This document shows, piece after piece, positions 32,532 to 40,415 of a stretch of DNA of 41,826 bases. A program made the translations under genes and the position numbers. Every line of letters begins with the position of its first letter. The stretch's first letter is position 1. The DNA comes from Pseudomonadota bacterium (GTDB lineage Bacteria; Desulfobacterota; Desulfarculia; Adiutricales; JAGVGV01). The stretch lies in NCBI GenBank assembly GCA_018830135.1, contig JAHJTB010000177.1, positions 1-41,826 of the forward strand, written 5' to 3'. A model generated the notes under the pieces. It worked only from the letters and a program-made list of their open reading frames with translations. It was not told the origin of the DNA and did no database searches.

Positions 32532-35500
32532 AAACAATGTTCCTAAAAATCATTCGCCATACCATCATGGCCAACATCCTGCTGGTCCTGGTATTTGCGG
32601 CCGGGGCCCTGTCGGTCAGCATGATGGTACGGGAAGACCTGCCGGATATTGCCATGGATGAAATCAGTGTTTCCGTGGAGTATCCAGGCGCCGATCCCCT
32701 GGAAGTCGAAGACGGGGTCACCCGCAAGATCGAGGAGGCCCTGGAAGATATCGAGGGCATCAAGGAATACAATACTTATTCCAGCGAAAATTTTTCCCTG
32801 GCCATGATCCAGGTGGAAGAATCCTTTGATTCCGTGAAGGTTCTGAACCGCGTCCGCTCCGACATCGGCGCCATTTCCACCTTTCCGCCTCGGGCGGAAA
32901 AACCGGTCATAACCGAACTGCTCCATCGCCTGCCCGTCATGACCCTGTATCTGACCGGCGACATGACCGAAAAGCGTATGATCGAATGGGCCAAGCAGAT
33001 TAAGGACGAACTGCGGCAATTTCCGGAAGTCGGCACCGTGGAAATCCAGGGGGCGGGAGATTATGAGATCGGGGTTGAAATTTCGCCCGAACGCCTGCGC
33101 CGGTTTGGGATCACCCTGGATGATGTTGCCCAGGCCATCCAGGCTGGCAACCTGAACCTGGCCGGCGGCGCCATCCGTGGTGAAAAGGAGAGGATACGTA
33201 TACGCACCCAAGGCCGGAAATATACCGTCCCAGAACTGGCGTCCATTGTGGTCAAGGCCGACCGGCAGGGACACGTAATCACCCTGGATCGGCTGGCGGA
33301 CATCAAGGACGGTCTGGAGGAAGATCCGGTGATGGCATCAGTGGACGGAACGCCCACCATTCTTTTGACCATCTACAAAAACGCCGATCAGGATGCCATC
33401 CGACTGTCCGAACGTGTCCGGGAATACCTGGCAAGCACCAACAAGCATATGCCTCCGGGCGTGCGGATCAACGTGTTGTTCGACAATGCCGAGGCATTGA
33501 AGAACCGTATCGATCTTTTAACCAAGAACGGCCTGTTCGGCCTTTGCCTGGTGTTCTTGCTTTTATGGATGTTCCTTGATCTCCGGCTGTCCTTTTGGGT
33601 GGGTCTAGGGATTCCGATCAGCCTGGCCGGCGCCATGTTTATCCTGTATATCCTGGGCGGCACCATCAATATGGTATCCATCTTCGGATTTATTCTGGTG
33701 TTAGGTATTGTGGTGGACGACGCCATCGTGGTCGGCGAAGCCATATACACTCAACGCCGGGAGGGCCTGACCCGTCACGAGGCCGCCCTGGCCGGCGTGG
33801 TTGAAGTGGGCATGCCGGTGGCCATCGCCGTGGCGACCACCGTGGTCACATTCGTGCCTCTGCTGTTTATTACCGGGGTGATGGGAAAATTCATTTCCAT
33901 CCTGCCGGTGGTGGTGATCGCCAGCCTGGTGGTGTCCCTAATCGAAAGCATGTTCCTGCTACCCGCTCATTTGGCCCATTCCAAGGGTGAGTCCGGCATA
34001 AATAGTCGGCCCTCGGGCCGGCTGAGCGCCCTCAACGGGTTTGCCAGCCGAGGGCTGGAAACCGCGGCCTACCGGGTTTACGGGCCGATCCTGAAACTGG
34101 TCCTGCGGTGGCGGTATATATTGGTCAGCTGCTTTATAGCCATTCTACTGGCAACCGTCGGGCTCCTGGCTGGCGGATTTTTGAAATTCGAGGAACTGCC
34201 GGATACTGAGAGCTTTGTAGTCACGGCCAAGGCCCAATACCCGGACGGAACCCCCTGGACGGTCACCCAAAAGGGATTGGAGCACCTGGAAAAAGCCCTG
34301 GACCACCTGAACGAAAAGGTAAAGATCCCCGGGAAGGAATTGGTGCAACACCGCCTGCGGCTTTTGGGGCAATCCCCGGCCGGGGATGTGAAAATGCCGG
34401 ATACCGGCGCCCAGCCGCATATCGGCATGGTGCAGGCGGTTTTGCTGGATGCGGAAACCCGAGGTATCAGCACCAACGATATTGTGGCCATGTGGGGTGA
34501 GGAAATCAACGGGCTGCCTGGCGTGGAATCCCTGAAGGTCGAAGGAGCCAGTGAGGGCCACCCCGGGTCGCCCATTGAAATATGGCTCCTTGGCCAGGAT
34601 TTGAACACCCTGTCCAAAGTGGCGGACGAACTTCAGGAACGTCTGCGCCGGTTCCAGGGCGTCACCCAGACGGCTTCGGACCTGTCCAAGAACCGGAACG
34701 AACTGGTCCTGCGGCTGAAAAACGAGGCCCGGTCCCTGGGACTGACGCTGGATGACATGGCCCGACAGATTTTCAATGGATATTACGGGCTCGAAGCGGT
34801 CCGGCTGCAGCGGGGTCGGGACGACGTGCGGATCAAGGTCCGATATGCGGCCGAGGATCGCACCAGGCTGACCGATCTTCAAAACCTGCACCTGTCCCTG
34901 CCCCAGGGCGGCTGGGTTCCCCTCAAGTCCGTGGCCGATATCGATATGCAACCCGCGTACACTACCCTGACCCGCACCATGGGCGCCAGAAGGGTTTCGG
35001 TAACCGCTGACGTGGACAGCCGCAGGGCCAACGCCGCGGAAATCCTTAGTCAGATCCAAGCGGACTACCTATCTTCCCTGCCGGCCAGATTTCCCGGAGT
35101 GAGCGTGTCCATTAGGGGGGACATGAAGGAAAACCAGGAAACCTTCGGCTCCCTGATTGTCGGGTTCCCCCTGGCCATCATCACCATTTACCTGATTCTG
35201 GCCACGGTATTCCGGTCTTATTGGCAGCCTCTGGTGATTCTGGCCACGGTGCCCTTTGGAATCGTGGGCGCGATCCTGGGTCACCTGGCTATGGGGTATG
35301 ACCTGTCCCTGATGAGTATTTTCGGGATTGTGGCTCTGGCCGGCGTGGTGGTCAACGACGCCATTGTCCTGATTTCCAAATACAACGAACTACGGGACAG
35401 CGGACTGCCGCCGTATCAGGCCATGGAATTGGCCGGGCAGCGGCGGCTTCGGGCCATCATCCTGACCACCATCAGCACCATCGGCGGTCTGGCTCCGTTG

Positions 35501-35737
35501 ATCATGGACCGCAGCCTGGAAGCGCAAATGCTCATCCCCATGGCCCTGTCGCTGTCCGGTGGTCTGGCTTTCGCCACCCTGTTGACGCTTCTGCTCATCC
35601 CCGGCCAGCTGATGATCCTGAATGACCTCCAGGGTCTTTATTATGGAATCACAACGCGTCTCCGCAAATTGAGCACCCGACGCCCGACCGTTGCGCAAGG
35701 TAATCAGATATTGACAGGAGATCGCGATGGGCATTAA
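32528..35737 (+). CDS. RND-family efflux pump inner-membrane transporter (AcrB/MexB superfamily)
   Basis: A 1069-residue twelve-helix RND pump with two large periplasmic loops and the expected internal repeat (helix 1 near 10-30, loop about 31-330, helices 2-6 about 335-540; second loop to about 860, helices to 1045). In helix 4 the proton-relay acidic pair is D397/D398 (GIVVDDAIVVGE). The second half repeats the pattern as GVVVNDAIVLISKYNE. It pumps hydrophobic compounds out of the cell with proton exchange. It is translationally coupled to the adaptor gene, and a dedicated TolC-like partner must be elsewhere. It could be export of toxic hydrophobic substrates or intermediates. Confidence 0.94.
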   Translation: MKTMFLKIIRHTIMANILLVLVFAAGALSVSMMVREDLPDIAMDEISVSVEYPGADPLEVEDGVTRKIEEALEDIEGIKEYNTYSSENFSLAMIQVEESFDSVKVLNRVRSDIGAISTFPPRAEKPVITELLHRLPVMTLYLTGDMTEKRMIEWAKQIKDELRQFPEVGTVEIQGAGDYEIGVEISPERLRRFGITLDDVAQAIQAGNLNLAGGAIRGEKERIRIRTQGRKYTVPELASIVVKADRQGHVITLDRLADIKDGLEEDPVMASVDGTPTILLTIYKNADQDAIRLSERVREYLASTNKHMPPGVRINVLFDNAEALKNRIDLLTKNGLFGLCLVFLLLWMFLDLRLSFWVGLGIPISLAGAMFILYILGGTINMVSIFGFILVLGIVVDDAIVVGEAIYTQRREGLTRHEAALAGVVEVGMPVAIAVATTVVTFVPLLFITGVMGKFISILPVVVIASLVVSLIESMFLLPAHLAHSKGESGINSRPSGRLSALNGFASRGLETAAYRVYGPILKLVLRWRYILVSCFIAILLATVGLLAGGFLKFEELPDTESFVVTAKAQYPDGTPWTVTQKGLEHLEKALDHLNEKVKIPGKELVQHRLRLLGQSPAGDVKMPDTGAQPHIGMVQAVLLDAETRGISTNDIVAMWGEEINGLPGVESLKVEGASEGHPGSPIEIWLLGQDLNTLSKVADELQERLRRFQGVTQTASDLSKNRNELVLRLKNEARSLGLTLDDMARQIFNGYYGLEAVRLQRGRDDVRIKVRYAAEDRTRLTDLQNLHLSLPQGGWVPLKSVADIDMQPAYTTLTRTMGARRVSVTADVDSRRANAAEILSQIQADYLSSLPARFPGVSVSIRGDMKENQETFGSLIVGFPLAIITIYLILATVFRSYWQPLVILATVPFGIVGAILGHLAMGYDLSLMSIFGIVALAGVVVNDAIVLISKYNELRDSGLPPYQAMELAGQRRLRAIILTTISTIGGLAPLIMDRSLEAQMLIPMALSLSGGLAFATLLTLLLIPGQLMILNDLQGLYYGITTRLRKLSTRRPTVAQGNQILTGDRDGH

Positions 35738-35777
35738 TTAGGAAAGCACCTGAAGATTAGTGAAAAGGAGTTAACAT

Positions 35778-36040
35778 ATGGTTTCTTCTATTACATGCCG
35801 GCCCATACCCTGACCACTCAGGACACGGTCAGTAACGGGGACGAAGCCGGAACGTACCTGGGCACCACCTCGCTCATGATCATGGGGCCGGGCCGGAAGA
35901 TGGCGGCTTCGATTTCCACCTTTATCGAAGGCCAGCCGGCCACCAAAATGACCAATTCCACCGGCCAGAACGGCCTGAACATGAACGCCCCCGGCGCCAA
36001 CCTGGTGCCCAGCCAGTTCACGGTGATGGTCCTGAGTTGA
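35778..36040 (+). pseudogene. PAAR-like (DUF4150-type) protein remnant, 5' frameshifted
   Basis: An in-frame 81-residue segment (from 35795) reads MPAHTLTTQDTVSNGDEAG, then a glycine-rich middle with MIMGPGRK, and ends GQNGLNMNAPGANLVPSQFT plus a short tail. This looks like the C-terminal half of DUF4150 PAAR-like proteins of type VI or related contractile secretion systems, which normally have about 60 more N-terminal residues. The only good ribosome site (AAAAGGAG before ATG 35778) feeds a different frame that stops after 11 codons, so the start is broken. No other secretion-system gene is near. It appears to be a remnant of a larger transferred locus. Confidence 0.5.
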
Positions 36041-36435
36041 TGGCAATCAGGGCGGAGGGCCGGCACTCCACGCCGGCGCATAAAAAGCCCGACCCGCCGT
36101 CGTCGGATATTTGCGCCCTGGCCAAGGCCCCCACGGTCTTTACGGCCATGACCACGAGTGAACCCTGTCCAGGGTGGGCGGCCCCGGCGTTATGGGAAAA
36201 GGTTAAGTTCAAGAATATGCTTGAACAGGACGAGCCGTTCGAGACAGCCCCCAGTCCCGTCTACGGAGAACAAAATTTTCAAATCGCTTACCGATGCCTG
36301 GATATATTGTGGCGCCCCCCGGGCCGCGTGGTCCAGTTTGTCCGGGTCAAGCATCCGTCCCGAGGACGAATCATGCTGATGACCACTATCCCGGATTTCT
36401 CACCGAGTGCCGTAGCGAGGCCGGGAAATCATTAG
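36040..36435 (+). CDS. Possible small reading frame running into palindromic element C
   Basis: A frame of about 131 codons starts at ATG 36040, overlapping the TGA of the PAAR-like remnant (TGATG), as in a coupled pair. Its last 17 codons lie inside palindromic element C. I recognise no family; the composition (many Pro, Arg and Ala) is compatible with either a small secretion-related protein cut by the repeat or with non-coding DNA. Treat as unproven. Confidence 0.22.
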   Translation: MAIRAEGRHSTPAHKKPDPPSSDICALAKAPTVFTAMTTSEPCPGWAAPALWEKVKFKNMLEQDEPFETAPSPVYGEQNFQIAYRCLDILWRPPGRVVQFVRVKHPSRGRIMLMTTIPDFSPSAVARPGNH

Positions 36436-36569
36436 CGAAACGTGAAGCTGGAGGAGATTTTGGCCGCGGGCATATCAGGGCGATATGTTGAGGACCAAAA
36501 TCTTCGAAGCGAGCGTTGCTGCAAGGATTTCCCGGCCGCGGCAGGTAGCCGGTGAGAAATCCGGGATAG
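36386..36569. repeat. Long palindromic element C (184 bp)
   Basis: The outer 19 bases form a perfect inverted repeat (CTATCCCGGATTTCTCACC). Inward blocks GGCCGGGAAATC and AGATTTTGG also pair, and the apex is CATATC-AGGGC-GATATG at 36471-36487. Size and layout equal element B. The plus strand of C aligns with the minus strand of B: GTAGCGAGGC, TAGCGAAA and GATTTTGGCCGC occur in the same order at nearly the same distances, while bases in both arms have changed together. It lies between converging genes, 3' of the old-yellow-enzyme gene. Confidence 0.75.
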
Positions 36570-36676
36570 CATCGAGCAATATAATTACAGCGGAAAATCC
36601 GGGGAATGCCCTGTCCGCCTTGGTTTCGGGAAGACGGGTCCACGGGTGCTCAGGCCGTCAATACGTTCCCGGTCCT

Positions 36677-37873
36677 CTATACCGCCCGCCCCTTTTTTTC
36701 CAGTTGCCGGCAGGCGATATAAGTCTTGCCGGATTCGTCCTGGTTGAAACAGCCGCCGCAGGAGATGCAGTCCGCCGGCCGGCGGTCGCCGTCTTTCCAG
36801 CGCTTGACCAGGCCCGGCTCCCGGATCAGGGGCCGGCACAGGGAGATGCAATCGGCCACGCCTGAATTGATCACACCCTCCATGATCTCCAGGCTTCTCA
36901 TGCCCGCCACCAGGGCCAGCGGACCGGTTGTCGCCTCGCGGACCACCCGGGCCTCGGGCAGGAAATAGGCCTCCTTTTCCGGCTTGTTGATGCCCATGTG
37001 GATCTTGTAGGACGACCGGCCCACGAAACCGTTGCTGATCTCGACGAAGCAGACGCCTTCCTGTTCCAGCACCCGGGCCGTTTCCGCCCCTTCCTCGACG
37101 GTCAGATTGGGGCGGAGCTTGAAATCCTCGACGTCCTCCGGCCGGTCCTTCCTACCCATGACCGCGCCCCAGACCGGGGCGTCTTCGGCCTCCAGGTAGT
37201 CCCGCACCCCGATCTTGATCATGACCGGATAATCCTCGCCCGCCTGTTTCCTGATGGCCCGCACGATCTCGACGATGACCCGCGCGCGGTTCTCCAGGCT
37301 GCCGCCCCAGCGGTCCGTGCGCCGGTTGGTGCGCGGCGAAAGGAACTGGCTCAGCAGGTACCCGTGCGCGCCGTGAATCTGCACGCCATCGAATCCCGAC
37401 TCCCGGACCCGGACCGCGGCCCGGCCAAAGGCCTCGATGATCCGAACCACGTCCTCGTCTTCCATCTCCCGGGCCTCGACGCCAAAGTCGGGCATCTTGT
37501 CCACCAGGGAAACCGCCAGGTAGTTGTCTTTGGACACCGTGGCCCCGTAAGCGGCCGCCCCGGTGTGGGCAATCTGCATGACGATACGCCCCCCACGCTC
37601 GTGCACCGCCCGGGTCATTTTCCGATAGGCCGGGATGTGCTCGTCCGAGTCGATCCCGTTCATGTCGACCGGAGCCCGGCCGTCTCTCGAAACATAGGCG
37701 TAACCGGTTACGATCAGGCCGACCTCGTTCTCTGCCAGCGTCGTCATCAGGTCCGTATAGGCCGGCAGGATGAATCCCCCTTCGTCCGCCAGGGCGAAGT
37801 ACGTGGCCGAGCGCATGAAGCGGTTTTTGATTTCCAGATTGCCCACGCGAAACGGTTCGAACAGTACGGACAT
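36677..37873 (-). CDS. Old-yellow-enzyme family FMN/Fe-S reductase (short form) 2
   Basis: A 398-residue TIM-barrel flavoprotein paralogous to the gene at 13.8-15.0 kb (same MSVLFEP opening; HGAHGYLLSQFLSPRTNRRT and GGSLENR shared). After the barrel CISCGGC, followed 11 residues later by Cys (YIAC), gives the [4Fe-4S] motif of the dienoyl-CoA reductase group. The FAD/NAD(P) half is absent, so an external electron donor is needed. An insertion of roughly 20 residues (GAVMGRKDRPEDVEDFKLRP) not seen in paralogue 1 suggests a different substrate pocket. ATG 37873 is chosen because GAGG lies 5 bases upstream. It is isolated from the main array and flanked by repeats, so it may be a relocated or independent copy. 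Confidence 0.87.
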   Translation of the reverse strand: MSVLFEPFRVGNLEIKNRFMRSATYFALADEGGFILPAYTDLMTTLAENEVGLIVTGYAYVSRDGRAPVDMNGIDSDEHIPAYRKMTRAVHERGGRIVMQIAHTGAAAYGATVSKDNYLAVSLVDKMPDFGVEAREMEDEDVVRIIEAFGRAAVRVRESGFDGVQIHGAHGYLLSQFLSPRTNRRTDRWGGSLENRARVIVEIVRAIRKQAGEDYPVMIKIGVRDYLEAEDAPVWGAVMGRKDRPEDVEDFKLRPNLTVEEGAETARVLEQEGVCFVEISNGFVGRSSYKIHMGINKPEKEAYFLPEARVVREATTGPLALVAGMRSLEIMEGVINSGVADCISLCRPLIREPGLVKRWKDGDRRPADCISCGGCFNQDESGKTYIACRQLEKKGRAV

Positions 37874-38605
37874 CATGACCTCTTTATCGATACATTCCTG
37901 AATTATACGGCAAGCACCGCGATTTCTGTGTTTCAAACCCTCCGGTGCCGATTTCGCACCGATTTATTTGAAAGCCTTACTTTTTCCCAATTTACGGACA
38001 TAGTAAGCTATCAATAGAAATCCGGTCAAGCGGAAACCGAGGTCCGAGAAGCATGATGCCATACTGGCAGAAACCATATCGCCCCCGACAAAAATCACAT
38101 CAGTGCCGGCGAAGAAAGGCCTCGCCGGCTGGTCATCCCAAAAACATAAAGCATTCCTAACGCCAATTTCGTCCTTGCCTCGGGATGGTGGCTCGGGTGG
38201 AATGAACGGCACTACTGTCTCTGGACCCAGGGGCCCCAAAAGTGTAAAGTGCGCCTAGCACAACGTTAGCTCCATTGGCCGACAAGGTCGCCGTGTGATA
38301 GCACTTGACGTGCTCAGCCGAACCAAGCCCTCTTCAACCGTCAAATCCAACCTGGACCATCAGCGCTCCAATTCCCCAACAATCAGATAGGCCAGTATGA
38401 CCACCAGGACATGTCCTCGGGTACTGGCCTCGATGCGTATAAAGATCGAGGGTTCCCTCAGATGCCCGGAGTTCCGATGACCCATTACTTAACTGCTGAC
38501 GGCAAACAGGCACGAAATCACGGAGATAAATGTCCCGTGCAGGAACATGCCGGTAGGGCCCTGGAAGGCTCGAATCGGAAGTCCGGGCAGGAGTCACCCC
38601 TAAAA
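37874..38605. other. Intergenic region without a supported gene
   Basis: Several short open frames exist on both strands, but none shows a ribosome site, recognisable domain or consistent composition. This is chromosomal DNA just downstream (in tRNA direction) of the truncated tRNA-Glu and its terminator. Confidence 0.5.
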
Positions 38606-38610
38606 CACAA

Positions 38611-38665
38611 GCTCCCGGAGTGGTGTCTCCGGGAGCGTGTTGTGTCCGCCGGTTGTGTCCGGCGG
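38611..38665 (-). terminator. Tandem hairpins downstream of the tRNA-Glu fragment
   Basis: Two strong GC-rich stems. One is a perfect 10-bp arm pair (38611-38620 with 38627-38636, loop 6); the other is a 7-bp pair CCGCCGG/CCGGCGG (38646-38652 with 38659-38665, loop 6). Read on the minus strand, the second stem is followed by TTGTGTTTT, a weak U-tract. They are likely the terminator of the original tRNA gene. Confidence 0.5.
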
Positions 38666-38705
38666 CTATATAAAGTGAGGTCTTGGTGTAACCTCTTGTT
38701 TTTAT

Positions 38706-38754
38706 TGGCGTCCCCAAGGGGATTTGAACCCCTGTCGCCGGCGTGAAAGGCCAG
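38706..38754 (-). tRNA. tRNA-Glu(UUC) 3' fragment (attachment-site remnant)
   Basis: On the minus strand the anticodon arm CTGGC-CTTTCAC-GCCGG (UUC anticodon, Glu), a normal T arm (AGGGG-TTCAAAT-CCCCT), the 3' acceptor strand (TGGGGAC), discriminator G and encoded CCA are all present. The 5' acceptor strand and D arm are absent: no GTCCCC occurs in the upstream 100 bases. It cannot be a working tRNA. A 3' half of this kind is the usual trace left where a tyrosine-recombinase element integrates into a tRNA gene. Confidence 0.75.
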
Positions 38755-38822
38755 CGGTAGCCAATCCTGCCTGTAGCACAAATCGAGTTAATACCGGTTA
38801 TTACAGGCTATTCATAAAATCG

Positions 38823-38897
38823 TTCGGGTAGATTTTCGGGTATTTTCTCTAATTTTACAGACCTTCTGAAATAAAAATACCCGAAGAAATACCCGAA
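38823..38897. repeat. Integrase arm-type repeats, TTCGGGTA x4
   Basis: Four copies of TTCGGGTA: two direct on the plus strand (38823-38830 and 38835-38842) and two on the minus strand (38878-38885 and 38890-38897). Within each pair the spacing is 12 bases. Paired, oppositely facing repeats about 70-140 bases from a tRNA 3' fragment are what arm-binding sites of tyrosine integrases look like. No integrase gene is inside the window. Confidence 0.6.
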
Positions 38898-38973
38898 GAT
38901 TCATATATGAGGTATTCCAGGGAACTTCTATTTTTTTGTTTAATTTCAGGATCATATATTAATAACCCAGTTT

Positions 38974-39405
38974 TTGTTCAATTCTTCTGCCTCACCCGCC
39001 TATTCGGTTGACGGTGGTATCGTGGTGACCTTTCTGGATTTCCCGGAAGTGGTCACCCAGATGGACACGGAATCCGAGGCCATGGCCCGGGAGGCTAAGG
39101 CGCTGGATGAAGACTTGGCATGCCGGATCAAACGGGGCGAGGACATCCCTTTTCCTTCCCGAGCCAAGGCGGAAAAACGGCTTGCCTCACCTTCTGCCCT
39201 CATCGCGGCCAAGACGGCCCTGTACGTTTCCATACGCGAATCCAAACTCAGCCAGGTGGCCCTCGCCCAGCGGCTGGGCTGCGATGAAAAAGAGGTCCGC
39301 CGCATGCTCGATCCCCACCACCCATCCAAGCTGCCCCGCCTGTCCGCCGCCTTGTCCGCCTCCTCCCTGCTCTGGAAGACCGCCGTGCAGTTCTTGCAGT
39401 CGTAG
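38974..39405 (+). pseudogene. HicB-like antitoxin fragment, 3' end replaced
   Basis: The frame from TTG 38974 gives a HicB core (VDGGIVVTFLDFPEVVTQ, then EAEKRLASPSALIAAK and the helix-turn-helix SKLSQVALAQRLGCDEKEVR). Compared with the pseudogene at 286-693, the match ends at about 39354; the last 17 residues come from the antisense strand of the nuclease gene. The expected ending (LGKQLTVQLEDAR in the other copy) is lost. There is no ribosome site at the start, and HicA is absent. It may still fold but is unlikely to be a normal antitoxin. Direct orientation with copy 1, 38 kb apart. Confidence 0.6.
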
Positions 39406-39995
39406 TGCCGGCAGCCTGGCCGGTGGAAGGCCCTGGACTTCACGTTGCCGTGGTATGGGCCTTCCCCGGTGGCCTGGGTTTCTTTTCTCTGCTGGCCTTG
39501 CCGGCGCTCCCGTTCGCCCTTCCGCCACTCCCAGGGCGGAACCGGCTCCTTGTCGGCCCACAGCCCTTTGCCCGCGGCTTGGGCCTGGGCTTCGAGGCCC
39601 TTCAACGTCTGATCGCCCGGAGCGTATTGCCTATACCACCAGGCAAAGCCTGCCCGGACGATCTCCTGGTTCAGGTTCTTGCCGTCCGGCAATATGACAT
39701 CCGCCACGATCCTGCCGTAGCGGTCCCTGTCTCTTTCCTGGATCGTTACGACCTTACCAAAAGCCAGGCCCGATGTAAACTGCTTGGCCTTGGTTCCAAA
39801 GGGTTGATGGCTCTCCGGGCAGTCGATGCCGGCCAAGCGGACTTTGGCTGCTTTTCCTTCGTGCATTACTGATATGGTGTCGCCATCGGATATTCCGACC
39901 ACCTTGCCCGAGAAGTCGGCCCAGGCCGCCAATGCGAGGATCAGCAGGCCAACGAGAAGCGTCAGTCCGGTGCTAAGGCGCTTCATCGGTTTCAT
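39000..39995 (-). CDS. Secreted thermonuclease-like (SNase) protein, C-terminus replaced by antisense HicB
   Basis: The frame encodes 331 residues, but only about the first 220 are nuclease-related. A signal peptide (1-26, ending AAWA) is followed by a staphylococcal nuclease domain with VRLAGIDCPE and DRDRYGR, holding the catalytic Arg/Glu/Arg set. Next is a Gly/Glu/Gln-rich linker and a Cys/His segment YHGNVKSRAFHRPGCRHYDC. That Cys/His segment normally ends with a further cysteine pair, which is missing here because the frame crosses a junction near 39345-39355 into antisense HicB DNA. The nuclease may still be active. The start is 1 base after the upstream gene stop. It hydrolyses DNA/RNA, presumably extracellularly or in the periplasm. 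Confidence 0.75.
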   Translation of the reverse strand: MKPMKRLSTGLTLLVGLLILALAAWADFSGKVVGISDGDTISVMHEGKAAKVRLAGIDCPESHQPFGTKAKQFTSGLAFGKVVTIQERDRDRYGRIVADVILPDGKNLNQEIVRAGFAWWYRQYAPGDQTLKGLEAQAQAAGKGLWADKEPVPPWEWRKGERERRQGQQRKETQATGEGPYHGNVKSRAFHRPGCRHYDCKNCTAVFQSREEADKAADRRGSLDGWWGSSMRRTSFSSQPSRWARATWLSLDSRMETYRAVLAAMRAEGEASRFSALAREGKGMSSPRLIRHAKSSSSALASRAMASDSVSIWVTTSGKSRKVTTIPPSTE

Positions 39996-39996
39996 T

Positions 39997-40275
39997 TTAG
40001 TTTTCGTTCTCCCCGATCATCCTGGTGATCTTTTCCATCGCCTCTTCCAGTTCCTCCGCCGTCTCAACAATCCGCCTTCCCGTCTCGTGGTGGGTTGCAT
40101 CGACAACCCAAACCTGGCGGCCGTCTATGATGGCCTGGACGCGGCCGAGGCTCCAGCCTTTTGCGAGCAAATGATTCCAGGTTTGTTCCCATTTTTGTTG
40201 AACCATCGGCGTTCCCACCGTAACCAGCATGATTTCCATAGAGATTGCCAGGATATCGGATTGTATGTCAACCAT
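39997..40275 (-). CDS. Small protein of unknown function
   Basis: A 92-residue protein starting MVDIQSDILAISMEIM; ATG 40275 has AAGGAT about 6-9 bases upstream and the earlier in-frame codons lack a ribosome site. It contains a W-rich section (WEQTWNHLLAKGW, RQVWVVDA) and ends in an acidic helix (ETAEELEEAMEKITRM). No signal peptide. I recognise no family. It ends 1 base before the nuclease gene and is probably co-transcribed with it. Confidence 0.55.
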   Translation of the reverse strand: MVDIQSDILAISMEIMLVTVGTPMVQQKWEQTWNHLLAKGWSLGRVQAIIDGRQVWVVDATHHETGRRIVETAEELEEAMEKITRMIGENEN

Positions 40276-40415
40276 TTTGAAATCCTTACAACTTCTTGAC
40301 ACATCCCCGGATTTGGTGCTATGCAATCCTTGTACGAGAAAAATTCAATAAACAGGGGCTTGGTCAATATAAAATATTTCCCACAACCCGCCTAGCATCA
40401 GATCGGAGGCGCGGC

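Noticed and set aside
37964-38239. A 91-codon open frame on the minus strand between the reductase and the tRNA fragment
   Set aside because: No ribosome site, no recognisable domain, and no sign of continuation in neighbouring frames; not enough to call a gene.
38255-38275. CAACGTTAGC, resembling the core of an integron attC site
   Set aside because: No matching inverse core at a suitable distance, no cassette-like gene and no integron integrase in the window.
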